A stretch of DNA of 64,000 nucleotides from Micromonospora lupini str. Lupac 08 (lineage in GTDB: Bacteria > Actinomycetota > Actinomycetes > Mycobacteriales > Micromonosporaceae). The stretch lies in the NCBI RefSeq assembly GCF_000297395.2, contig NZ_HF570107.1, positions 128,100-192,099 of the forward strand, written 5' to 3'. Numbering within the stretch: position 1 is the stretch's first letter; each line of letters opens with the position of its first letter. Of this stretch, positions 8,677 through 16,484 are shown piece after piece. The notes below the pieces were generated by a model that worked only from the letters and a program-made list of their open reading frames with translations, made no database searches and was not told where the DNA came from. Position numbers and translations under genes: made by a program.

Positions 8677-9396
8677 ATGTCCGAGGAGCTGCCCATCCCA
8701 CGGCAGGGCGACCCGTCCGACGGGCCGGCCGTGATCGAGTGGGGTGCCGACGAGCCCCCCACCGGACCCCGCCGCCTCGGCTGGTCCCTGGCCGGCATCA
8801 CCCGGGATCCCCGCCTGCCCGTGCTGCTCGCCGGGCTCGGCGCGGTGGCGGGGGTGGCCTCGCTGCTCGGCGAGTGGCTGGTGATGACCCTGCCGAACGG
8901 CGGCCCGGCCGGTTCCACGACGATCGACGTGCCCGCCGGGGTGTCCGACGTCGGCGGCTTCGGCATCGGCTGGCTGGTCGGTCTGCTCGCGCTGGTCTGC
9001 ACCGTGGCGCTGGCGCTGCGGGGTACGCCGGCCGTCCGGCCGAACGCCCGACTGGTCGGGTTCACCCTTAGCGGCGCACTGCTGGCACTGCTGGTGGCGG
9101 CGACGGCGACGCTCGACGACACCGGTCAGCGCAACTACTTCTACGAGGCGGACGACAACTTCCGGGTCGCGTACGGCCGTGGTCTGGTGATGGCGTTCGT
9201 GGCCTGCGTGCTGTTCGCCGCGGCCCTGCGGCTGGCCCCGAGCATGCCGACCGAGGACGGCCCGCCCAGGGCCGCGACCGTGCAGGGCTGGCGCCGTCGG
9301 CACCTCGACCCGGTCGAGAAGGACGCCCCGCCCGCCCCGGCCGACCTGACCGTGACGTCGGCGGCCCCGTTCGCCCGCCCCGAACACCCCGCCTGA
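8677..9396 (+). CDS. Four-helix integral membrane protein of unknown function
   Basis: A 239-residue protein with a polar N-terminus of about 45 residues and roughly four hydrophobic segments (around residues 48-70, 98-115, 130-145 and 172-187), ending in a Pro-rich cytoplasmic tail. Between segments 1 and 2 lies an extracytoplasmic loop (SDVGGFGIGWLVG nearby). I do not recognise the family. ATG at 8677 follows the purine-rich GGCGGAAGGA. Confidence 0.6.
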   Translation: MSEELPIPRQGDPSDGPAVIEWGADEPPTGPRRLGWSLAGITRDPRLPVLLAGLGAVAGVASLLGEWLVMTLPNGGPAGSTTIDVPAGVSDVGGFGIGWLVGLLALVCTVALALRGTPAVRPNARLVGFTLSGALLALLVAATATLDDTGQRNYFYEADDNFRVAYGRGLVMAFVACVLFAAALRLAPSMPTEDGPPRAATVQGWRRRHLDPVEKDAPPAPADLTVTSAAPFARPEHPA

Positions 9397-9429
9397 GCCA
9401 GGAAGACCCGCCCCGACCCGCCGACCCGT

Positions 9430-9499
9430 CGATCTTGCACTTTCTGGACCGGCGGAAGGCGCATTCCACCGCATCTCGGCGACGGAAAGTGCACGATCG
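9430..9499. repeat. Imperfect inverted repeat in intergenic region
   Basis: 15-bp arms (9430-9444 and 9485-9499) with GCACTTTC facing GAAAGTGC and one mismatch, separated by 40 nt that can form a smaller inner stem. It lies between two same-strand genes and could be a terminator or a dispersed palindromic element. Confidence 0.5.
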
Positions 9500-9639
9500 C
9501 GGGGGTGGGGGAATGCTCCGCGAGTTGGTGTTCGATTCGCCTGGAAGCCATGGTTGAGGGCTGTTTCGCGAGGTACGGTTGCTGCCCGCCGTCACGCCGG
9601 GACCTGGCAGGTGCGACGGCGGCGGGCGAAGGAGGAACG

Positions 9640-10461
9640 ATGACCCGCCCGGGACTGCCCAAACTGATCGCGACCGACCTCGACGGAACGCTGGTCCGCA
9701 GCGACGACACCGTCTCCGCGTACACCCATGGGGTGCTCGACCGGGTGCGGGCCGCCGGAATTCCGGTGGTCGGCGCGACCGGACGCGGCCCCCGACTGAC
9801 CGAGCTGACCCGCAACGACATCCGGGCCGCCGACTTCCTGGTGATGGCCGGCGGTGGGCGCGTGGTCGACCAGAGTGACCCGACCGGCCCGGTGGTGCTC
9901 CGCGACGAGCGGCTGCCCGCCGAGGTGCTGGCCCGGCTGCTCGCCGACCTGGAGGCCGAGGTCGGCCCGCTGACCGTGATGGTCGAGGCGTCCGACGAGC
10001 AGGACGCCCCGCTCTGGGGTGACTACCACGAGAGCTGGCCCTACCAGGACCGGTTCGAGGCGCGCAGCCGCGCCGAGTGCCTCGCCTGCGACGTGATCAA
10101 GGCGTTCGCCCGGACCGCCGACCACCACGTCGACGAGCTGCTGGCGGTGGCCCGCCGAATCGTTCCGCCGCAGGTCGCGACGCTCACCCAGGCCGGGCTC
10201 GGGTTCATCGAGATCTGCCCGCCGGGCGCGGACAAGGCAACCGGGCTGGCCGTGGTGGCGCAGAGCCTGGGTGTCGACCCCGCCGACGTCCTGGTCTTCG
10301 GCGACATGCCCAACGACCTGCCGATGTTCGAGTGGGCAGGCTGGTCCCGGGTGGCGGTGGCCAACGCGCACCCCGACGTCCGGGCCGCCGCCGACGAGGT
10401 GACCCTGCGCAACGACGACGACGGGGTGGCGGTGTACCTGGACCGGCTACTGTCCCGGTAA
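9640..10461 (+). CDS. HAD superfamily phosphatase (Cof type)
   Basis: A 273-residue hydrolase with HAD motif I (ATDLDGTL, nucleophile Asp), a conserved GATGR motif II region, a lysine in DKATG, and motif IV GDMPNDLPM. The large cap inserted between motifs II and III is of the Cof (C2B) type that hydrolyses sugar phosphates or similar small phosphoesters. ATG at 9640 has GGAGGA upstream. It overlaps the next gene by 1 nt (TAATG), so the two paralogues are translationally coupled. Confidence 0.88.
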   Translation: MTRPGLPKLIATDLDGTLVRSDDTVSAYTHGVLDRVRAAGIPVVGATGRGPRLTELTRNDIRAADFLVMAGGGRVVDQSDPTGPVVLRDERLPAEVLARLLADLEAEVGPLTVMVEASDEQDAPLWGDYHESWPYQDRFEARSRAECLACDVIKAFARTADHHVDELLAVARRIVPPQVATLTQAGLGFIEICPPGADKATGLAVVAQSLGVDPADVLVFGDMPNDLPMFEWAGWSRVAVANAHPDVRAAADEVTLRNDDDGVAVYLDRLLSR

Positions 10462-11273
10462 TGGGAGACACCCCTCGGCTGGTCGCCAGCGACATCGACG
10501 GCACGCTCATCCGCGACGACCGCACGCTCAGCCCGCGCACGGCCGACGTGCTCGCGCGCTTGACCGTGCGCGGCACGCCTGTCGTTCTGGTCACCGGCCG
10601 TCCGGTCCGCTGGCTGCAGATGGTGTACGACCAGCTCACCGAGCCGCTGCCGGCGGTCTGCGCCAACGGGGCGGTGGTCTACGACCCGGTGCGGGACGAG
10701 GTGCTGCGGGCCGACCCGCTCGCGCCGCAGCACCTGGCCGAGGTGGCCCGGAGGCTACGGGCCGAGGTGCCCGACATCAGCTTCGCGGTGGAGGTTCTGG
10801 ACAGCCGGGAGATGCGGCACGAGGCGCACTATCCGCTGCGCTGGGACGCCGACCACGATCGGATCCGACCGGTCGAGACGCCGGAGGAGCTGCTGTCGGT
10901 TCCGGCGGTGAAGCTGCTCGCCCGGGCGGGTGAACAGGACCCGGACACGTTCGTCGAGCTGATCGGCGCAGCGGTGGCGGGGTTGGCCGAGGCGACGCAC
11001 TCGTCGTACTCGGGGCTGGTGGAGATCTCCGCGGCCGGGGTGACCAAGGCGGCCGGTCTCGACTGGTACTGCGATCGGCTCGGCGTGGCCGCCGCGGACG
11101 TGCTGGCCTTCGGCGACATGCCAAACGACGTGCCGATGCTGAGTTGGGCCGGGCGCGGCGTGGCGGTGGCCAACGCGCACCCCGCCGTCCTCGCGGTCGC
11201 CGACGAGGTGATCGGGGCGAACTCCGAGGACGGCGTGGCGGCGTACCTGGAAAAGATCTTCGGGGTGGACTGA
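10461..11273 (+). CDS. HAD superfamily phosphatase (Cof type), paralogue
   Basis: A 270-residue paralogue of the preceding gene. Motif I is ASDIDGTLI, motif II VTGRP, the motif III lysine lies in VTKAAGLD, and motif IV is GDMPNDVPM. The ATG shares its A with the upstream TAA stop. Such tandem Cof-type pairs probably arose by duplication and may differ in substrate through their caps. It converges on bpa with only 8 nt between stop codons. Confidence 0.88.
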   Translation: MGDTPRLVASDIDGTLIRDDRTLSPRTADVLARLTVRGTPVVLVTGRPVRWLQMVYDQLTEPLPAVCANGAVVYDPVRDEVLRADPLAPQHLAEVARRLRAEVPDISFAVEVLDSREMRHEAHYPLRWDADHDRIRPVETPEELLSVPAVKLLARAGEQDPDTFVELIGAAVAGLAEATHSSYSGLVEISAAGVTKAAGLDWYCDRLGVAAADVLAFGDMPNDVPMLSWAGRGVAVANAHPAVLAVADEVIGANSEDGVAAYLEKIFGVD

Positions 11274-11281
11274 CCGGCCGG

Positions 11282-11875
11282 TTACAGGTACTGACCGGTG
11301 TTGTGGCCCTCACCGCCGCCCGGCTGGCCGACGCCAGGCATCCCGGGAACGACCCCGCCGGGGCCGCTGGGCAGCGCCTGCCGGCCGCCGCGCATCTGCT
11401 CCAGCTGGACCCGCGCGGCCATCTGCTGGGCGACCAGGGCCGCCTGGATGCCGTGGAACAGGCCCTCCAGCCAGCCGACGAGCTGGGCGTGCGCGATGCG
11501 CAGCTCGCCCTCGCTCGGGGCCTTGTCCTCAGTGAAGGGCAGCGAGATCCGCTCCAGCTCGTCGCGCAGCTCGGGGGCGAGGCCCTCCTTGAGCTCGACG
11601 ATCGAGCGCTCGTGGATCTCGCGCATCCGGTTGCGGCTGGCGTCGTCCAGCGGGGCGGCCTTGACCTCCTCCAGCAACTGCTTGATCATGCTGCCGATCC
11701 GCATCACCTTGGCCGGCTGCTCGACCAGGCGGGTCGGGTCCTCACCCTGCCCCTCATCGGTCTGCATGGTGCCGATCGGCCGGCCGTCCGGACCGACCAC
11801 CACCACGGTGCCGGAGTGGCCGGAGTCGTCGGGGCCGGGCTGGTCGTTCTGCTCAGCGGAGCGCGCTTCGGTCAT
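11282..11875 (-). CDS. bpa: Bacterial proteasome activator Bpa (PafE)
   Basis: A 197-residue ATP-independent activator of the actinobacterial 20S proteasome, which opens the core gate for unfolded substrates. The helical core LVEQPAKVMRIGSMIKQLLE and the HAQLVGWLEGLFHGIQ segment match M. tuberculosis Rv3780 closely, and the C-terminus is GQYL, the docking tail that inserts into core pockets. The N-terminal 60 residues are acidic and probably disordered. ATG 11875 is chosen; an in-frame ATG at 11884 is possible. The proteasome core genes are outside the window. Confidence 0.93.
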   Translation of the reverse strand: MTEARSAEQNDQPGPDDSGHSGTVVVVGPDGRPIGTMQTDEGQGEDPTRLVEQPAKVMRIGSMIKQLLEEVKAAPLDDASRNRMREIHERSIVELKEGLAPELRDELERISLPFTEDKAPSEGELRIAHAQLVGWLEGLFHGIQAALVAQQMAARVQLEQMRGGRQALPSGPGGVVPGMPGVGQPGGGEGHNTGQYL

Positions 11876-11956
11876 GGGGTCCATCTTTACCCAGTGGGCG
11901 CGACCCATGCTGCCCGGGACCGACTCCCTGTGCCGAACTACCCGGGCGGGGCGCGC

Positions 11957-11962
11957 TACCGT
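11957..11962 (+). promoter_or_regulatory. Candidate leaderless -10 box (TACCGT)
   Basis: TACCGT ends 6 nt before the ATG at 11969, with no ribosome binding site between. Confidence 0.55.
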
Positions 11963-11968
11963 CGCGCC

Positions 11969-12766
11969 ATGCCTGCCGACCCACGCGCCGTGCTGACCCG
12001 GCCCGCGCCGGCGCCGGACCTGACGGTGGCCTACGGCGACCACCCGGACCAGGTTGCCGACCTGCGTCGCCCGGCCGGTGTCGGCCCGGCCCGACCGCTG
12101 GTCGTCGTGGTGCACGGAGGTTTCTGGCGGGCGGAGTACGACCGCCGGCACACCGGGCCGCTGGCCGCCGCGCTCGCCGCCGAGGGCTACCCGGTGGCGC
12201 AGGTCGAGTACCGGCGTACGGGGCAGCCGGGCGGTGGCTGGCCGGGCACGCTCACCGACGCGCTGGCCGGGATCGCGGCGCTGCCCGAGCTGGCCGCCGA
12301 GGCGCTGCCCGGTCGGGTGAGCGGGGCCGCGCCGATCCTCATCGGTCACTCCGCCGGTGGCCATCTGGCGCTGTACGCGGCGGCCACCGCGCCGTCGACG
12401 GTGGGCGGGGTGCTGGCCCTGGCCCCGGTGGCCGATCTCGCGGCGGCGTACCGGCTGGATCTGGACTCGGGTGCGGTGGCCGCGCTGCTCGGCGGCGGCC
12501 CACTGGACTTCCCGGACCGCTACGCGGCGGCCGACCCACGATCATTGGTACCGATACAAACACGGACGGTAGTCGTACACGGTTCGGTGGATCACCAGGT
12601 GCCGGTGGCGATGAGCCGGGACTTCGTCGTGGCGGCTCGTGCCGCAGGATCCGATATTTCCCTTGTCGAGCTGCCCGGATGTGAGCATTTCGGGCTGATC
12701 GACCCGGAGTCTTCAGCATGGCCCCGAGTGCTCGGCGTGTTGCGGTCCCTGCACGATGATCACTAG
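11969..12766 (+). CDS. Alpha/beta hydrolase (esterase / kynurenine-formamidase-like)
   Basis: A 265-residue soluble hydrolase. Visible features are the oxyanion HGGFW motif, the nucleophile elbow GHSAGGHLA, an acid residue in HGSVDHQVP and the catalytic histidine in CEHFGL. The HGG[FY]W form is shared by arylformamidases and BD-FAE type esterases, so the substrate is undecided. ATG at 11969 follows TACCGT by 6 nt. The 3' third uses less GC-biased codons (ATCATTGGTACCGATACAAAC) than its neighbours. Confidence 0.82.
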   Translation: MPADPRAVLTRPAPAPDLTVAYGDHPDQVADLRRPAGVGPARPLVVVVHGGFWRAEYDRRHTGPLAAALAAEGYPVAQVEYRRTGQPGGGWPGTLTDALAGIAALPELAAEALPGRVSGAAPILIGHSAGGHLALYAAATAPSTVGGVLALAPVADLAAAYRLDLDSGAVAALLGGGPLDFPDRYAAADPRSLVPIQTRTVVVHGSVDHQVPVAMSRDFVVAARAAGSDISLVELPGCEHFGLIDPESSAWPRVLGVLRSLHDDH

Positions 12767-12845
12767 CCATTGACGCAGCGTCGCCGAGCAGGTAGAACGC
12801 CGGAGGGGCGGTGTTCGGCCCTGCAACGCTCCTGGAAGGAACTCG

Positions 12846-14033
12846 GTGTCCCAGATGAATCGCAGGCGGGCGCTCCAACTGTTGGCCGCGCTCGGAACGA
12901 CCGGGTTCGCCGCCGCGTGCGGCTCCGACACCGAGGACAAGCCGGCCGCTCCCAAGAGCCCGATCAAGATCGGGCTGATCGCGCCGAAGTCCGGCGGCTT
13001 CAAGTCCATCGGTGACGACATCACCAACGGCTTCCAGCTCTTCCTCGACCTGCACGGCCAGCAACTGGGCGGACATCCGGTCGAGCTGCTGACCGCCGAC
13101 GAGGGTGACAGCGCCAAGACCGGCAAGGCCGCCGTCGACCAACTGCTCAAGCAGAACGTGCTGGCGCTCACCGGCGTGGTCAACTCGGCGGTGATGGTCG
13201 GCATCCGCGACACCGTGGAGGAGGCCCGGGTCCCGCTCATCGGCTCGAACGCCTCGCCGAGCAGCCTGCAGAGCGTCGTCTACATCTGGCGTACGTCGTA
13301 CGTGCTGGACGAGGCCGGTCGGGCGCTGGGCCGCTACCTGCGCGACCAGCTACCGGCGAACGGCCGGATCGCGATCATCGTGCCGGAGAACGTGGGCAGC
13401 CCGGACGTGGTGCGGGGCTTCCGGCAGGAGTTCGGCACCTCCGACCCGCGCATCGCCGACCCGGTGACCAACACCAATCCGACCACGACCCCGGGCAAGG
13501 CCACCTACGTGGCGGACATCGAGAAGGCGCTGCGCAAGAACCCGACAGCCGTCTTCTGCTTCTTCGCCGGCTCGGCCGCCGTGGAGTTCATCAAGCAACT
13601 GCGTGACCAGTTCACCGGGCCGGTCTACGCGCCCGGCTTCCTCACCGAGGGCAGCGTGCTGGAGAGCCTGGACCGGGACGCGCTGGGCATCCAGACCGCG
13701 CTGAACTACTCGGCCGACCTCAACAACACGTCGAACCGGGTCTTCGCCTCCGCCTACCGCAAGAAGCACCAGGCCACGCCGACGACCTACGCGATGGCGT
13801 CGTACGACGCGGCGCAGGTGCTCGACCAGGCGATCCAGCTGACCGCTGGCTCGCCCGACCCGCAGAAGGTCAACCTGGCGCTCGGCCGGATCGGCCAGAT
13901 CGACAGCCCGCGCGGCATCTGGCAGTTCAACCAGCCGCGTACGCCGCAGCAGAAGTGGTACCTGCGCGAGGTGCAGCGCGACGGTCAGGTCATGTCGAAC
14001 GTGCTGATCAACGAGCTGGCCACGCTCGGCTGA
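12846..14033 (+). CDS. ABC transporter substrate-binding lipoprotein (branched-chain amino acid type)
   Basis: A 395-residue periplasmic-binding-protein type I (LivJ/Peripla_BP_6). The signal segment carries RRRALQLL, which resembles a Tat motif, and ends at lipobox AAAC, so the mature protein is likely lipid-anchored outside. The mature start KIGLIAPKSGGFKSIGDD is typical of the family. No permease or ATPase lies nearby, so it may serve a distant transporter or act in sensing. GTG at 12846 has GGAAGGA upstream. A strong terminator follows. Confidence 0.85.
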   Translation: MSQMNRRRALQLLAALGTTGFAAACGSDTEDKPAAPKSPIKIGLIAPKSGGFKSIGDDITNGFQLFLDLHGQQLGGHPVELLTADEGDSAKTGKAAVDQLLKQNVLALTGVVNSAVMVGIRDTVEEARVPLIGSNASPSSLQSVVYIWRTSYVLDEAGRALGRYLRDQLPANGRIAIIVPENVGSPDVVRGFRQEFGTSDPRIADPVTNTNPTTTPGKATYVADIEKALRKNPTAVFCFFAGSAAVEFIKQLRDQFTGPVYAPGFLTEGSVLESLDRDALGIQTALNYSADLNNTSNRVFASAYRKKHQATPTTYAMASYDAAQVLDQAIQLTAGSPDPQKVNLALGRIGQIDSPRGIWQFNQPRTPQQKWYLREVQRDGQVMSNVLINELATLG

Positions 14034-14053
14034 GACGCCGACCAGAAGCAGCA

Positions 14054-14089
14054 GCAGGGGCCGGCCTCCGACGGGAGGCCGGCCCCTGC
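14054..14089. terminator. Bidirectional terminator between convergent genes
   Basis: A perfect 16-bp stem (GCAGGGGCCGGCCTCC and its complement) with a 4-nt GACG loop, positioned after the binding-protein stop and before the end of the minus-strand hydrolase gene. Confidence 0.8.
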
Positions 14090-14109
14090 CGTACGCGGCA
14101 GTGTTCGGG

Positions 14110-14934
14110 TCAGTGCCGCAGTTCGGCGATGCAGCACTTCACGCTGCCGCCGCCCTTCTTCAGCTCGGCCAGCTCGACCGGAACCGGGTTGTAGCCGGCG
14201 GCCTTGAGCTTGCCGGCCAACCGGGTGGCCTCGCTGTTGAGCACCACGTTCGCGCCGTCGCTTACCAGGTTCAGCCCGAAGGCCATCGCGTCCTCGTCAT
14301 CGGCGATCACCGCGTCCGGGAAGAGCTGGGTGAGCACCCGCTGGCTGGCCGCCGAGAACGCGCCCGGGAAGTAGACGACGTTCGCGTCGTCGAGCGCGGC
14401 GAGCGCCACGTCCAGGTGGTAGAAGCGGGGGTCGATCAGCCGCAGCGACACCACCGGCCGGCCCAGCACCTCCTGCGCCTCGGCGTGCGCCGCGATCTCG
14501 GTACGGAAGCCGTGACCGGCCAGGATGAGCCCGCCGTGCGCCTCCGGCACGTACGCGAAGTCACCCTCACCCTCGTTGGTCTCGCTCGGCGCGACGAACC
14601 GCCAGCTCTGCTCCGCGTAGAACGCGTGGTGCGCGGCGGCCTCGCCGGCCCGCTGCTCGTGCTTGAACCGAGCGCCGTAGACGCTGCCGTCGACCACGAA
14701 GGCGCCGTTGGCGGCGTACACCATGTCGGGCAGGCCGGGCTCCGGCGTGAGCAGGTGCACCTGGTGGCCGAGACCGACAAGCGTCTCGCGCAGGCGGTCC
14801 CACTGCTTGACGGCCAGTTCCCGGTCCACGGGAGTGGTCACGTCCATCCACGGATTGATCGCGTACTCGACCGCGAAGTGCTCGGGCGAGCACATGAGAT
14901 ATGTCCGCTTTCGCGAGACTCGCTGCTGGTTCAC
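14110..14934 (-). CDS. DDAH / ArgZ-type guanidino hydrolase
   Basis: A 274-residue amidinotransferase-superfamily enzyme. The N-terminal CSPEHFAVEYAINPWMD motif places it with the Rv2323c / ArgZ-AgrE branch; His lies in RFYHLDVAL and the nucleophilic cysteine in GGSVKCCIAEL. Members act on arginine or methylarginines: DDAH yields citrulline, ArgZ/AgrE arginine dihydrolases yield ornithine plus ammonia. Which reaction applies cannot be told by eye. GTG at 14934 has TACTCT 8 nt upstream; GTG 14940 is possible. The gene is divergent from an Lrp regulator, as Rv2323c is from Rv2324. Confidence 0.8.
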   Translation of the reverse strand: MNQQRVSRKRTYLMCSPEHFAVEYAINPWMDVTTPVDRELAVKQWDRLRETLVGLGHQVHLLTPEPGLPDMVYAANGAFVVDGSVYGARFKHEQRAGEAAAHHAFYAEQSWRFVAPSETNEGEGDFAYVPEAHGGLILAGHGFRTEIAAHAEAQEVLGRPVVSLRLIDPRFYHLDVALAALDDANVVYFPGAFSAASQRVLTQLFPDAVIADDEDAMAFGLNLVSDGANVVLNSEATRLAGKLKAAGYNPVPVELAELKKGGGSVKCCIAELRH

Positions 14935-14950
14935 GGTCACCAAGAGTAGG

Positions 14951-14968
14951 TACCGTAGAACTTTGGTA
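14951..14968. promoter_or_regulatory. Candidate Lrp operator (TACCnnAGnnCTnnGGTA)
   Basis: An 18-bp interrupted dyad, TACC-gt-AG-aa-CT-tt-GGTA, in the 68-bp gap between the divergent hydrolase and Lrp genes. It overlaps the likely minus-strand promoter, so the regulator could bind here to control both genes. Confidence 0.45.
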
Positions 14969-15002
14969 ACAGCCACAACCATTGCTTCCCAGAGGCGGAA
15001 CG

Positions 15003-15464
15003 TTGCAGATAGACGCCGTTGACCAGCGGATCATTGCGTTGCTCGTCGCTGACGCCCGCGCGTCGTACGCCGACATCGGCACCCGGGTGTCACTCTCCGC
15101 CCCGGCGGTCAAGCGTCGGGTGGACCGACTACGCGCCACCGGCGTGATCAGGGGATTCACCGCCGTCGTGGACCCGGCGGCCGTCGGCTGGACCACCGAG
15201 GCGTTCGTCGAGCTGTTCTGCGCGGGCCGGACCACCCCGGCGCAGATCGGCGTGGCCGCCCGCCGGCACCCGGAGGTGGTCGGCGCGTACACCGTCTCCG
15301 GCGAGGCGGACGCGCTCGTGCACCTGCGGGCCGCCGACATCGCCCACCTGGAGGCGGCGCTGGAACGGCTGCGCGCCGAGTCCTTCGTGACGTCCACTCG
15401 CAGCACCATCGTGCTGTCCCGGCTGGTCGAGTCCCCCGGCGTCGGGCCGTCCACCCGGGCTTGA
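15003..15464 (+). CDS. Lrp/AsnC family transcriptional regulator
   Basis: A 153-residue regulator with an N-terminal winged HTH (about residues 1-55; RIIALLVADARASYADIG, SAPAVKRRVDRL) and a C-terminal ligand-binding RAM domain (GAYTVSGEADALVHLRA). Such proteins bind amino acids and usually control adjacent divergent genes. Here the target is probably the guanidino hydrolase gene, suggesting arginine or ornithine as effector. TTG at 15003 is preferred because AGAGGCGGA precedes it; TTG 14982 is in frame upstream. Confidence 0.85.
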   Translation: MQIDAVDQRIIALLVADARASYADIGTRVSLSAPAVKRRVDRLRATGVIRGFTAVVDPAAVGWTTEAFVELFCAGRTTPAQIGVAARRHPEVVGAYTVSGEADALVHLRAADIAHLEAALERLRAESFVTSTRSTIVLSRLVESPGVGPSTRA

Positions 15465-15524
15465 CCTCAAGCGCGGTTCAGGTGTTGGACTCGTGGCGGC
15501 CTGGCACGACACGAGGGGGATTCC

Positions 15525-16481
15525 ATGCGGGCGATCTGGTTACGTGAGTTCGGCGGTCCCGAGGCGCTGGTGCCCGGCCCCGCGCCCGACCCGACGCCCG
15601 GCCCCGGCCAGGTGCTCATCGACGTCGCGCACGCCAACATCACCTTCGTCGAGACACAGCAGCGCTCGGGGCGTCCCGGACCGTTCCGGGTCACTCCACC
15701 GCTGATCCCCGGCAACGGCGTCGGCGGAGTGATCGCCGCCGTCGGGCCGGACGTCGACCCTGCCCGCATCGGGCAACGGGTGGTCAGCGCCACCGGCGGC
15801 TCCGGCGGGTACGCCGAACGGGCCGTGGTGGACGCGGCCGCGCCGATCGAGGTGCCCGCCGGGCTGGCCCTGGACGCGGCGGTGGCACTGCTGGCCGACG
15901 GGCGTACCGCCGCGATGCTCGTCGACGCGGTAGGCGTCCGCGCCGGTGACCGAGTGCTGGTCGAGGCGGCGGCGGGCGGCGTGGGCAGTCTGCTCGTCCA
16001 GCTCGCGGCGCGGGCCGGCGCACGGGTGATCGGCGCGGCCGGCGGGCCGCGCAAGGTGGACCTGCTGCCCGACCTGGGCGCCGAGGTGGCGGTCGACTAC
16101 CGGCAGCCCGACTGGGCCGACCGGATCCGGGACACGCTGGGTGGTGTCGACGTCGTCCTCGACGGCGTCGGCGGGTCGATCGCCCGGACGGCGTTCGAGC
16201 TGCTCGACCCGGGCGGTCGCATGGTCAGCTTCGGGTTGGCCAGCGGCGAGTGGTCCCCGGTGCCGCCGGAGGCCGCCGCCGCACGCCAGGTCACCCTGAT
16301 CCGGCCGGACGTGCCTCCCGCGCGACTGCGGGCGTACACCATCGGGGCTCTGGCGGACGCGGCGGCCGGCCAGCTCCGGCCGCTGATCGGCCAGCGCTTC
16401 CCGCTGGAACGCGCCGCCGACGCGCACGCCGCCATCGAGGCGCGCGCGACGGTCGGCAAGACCCTGCTGGACGTGGTCTAG
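15525..16481 (+). CDS. Zinc-independent quinone oxidoreductase-like MDR protein
   Basis: A 318-residue medium-chain dehydrogenase/reductase. The N-terminal GroES-like part contains IPGNGVGGVIAAVG, and the Rossmann part has AAAGGVGSLLVQLA for NADPH binding. The zinc-ligand cysteines of alcohol dehydrogenases are absent, which points to the quinone oxidoreductase branch. ATG at 15525 is preceded by GAGGGGGA. It converges on the TY-Chap gene, with 3 nt between stops. Confidence 0.85.
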   Translation: MRAIWLREFGGPEALVPGPAPDPTPGPGQVLIDVAHANITFVETQQRSGRPGPFRVTPPLIPGNGVGGVIAAVGPDVDPARIGQRVVSATGGSGGYAERAVVDAAAPIEVPAGLALDAAVALLADGRTAAMLVDAVGVRAGDRVLVEAAAGGVGSLLVQLAARAGARVIGAAGGPRKVDLLPDLGAEVAVDYRQPDWADRIRDTLGGVDVVLDGVGGSIARTAFELLDPGGRMVSFGLASGEWSPVPPEAAAARQVTLIRPDVPPARLRAYTIGALADAAAGQLRPLIGQRFPLERAADAHAAIEARATVGKTLLDVV

Positions 16482-16484
16482 CGC

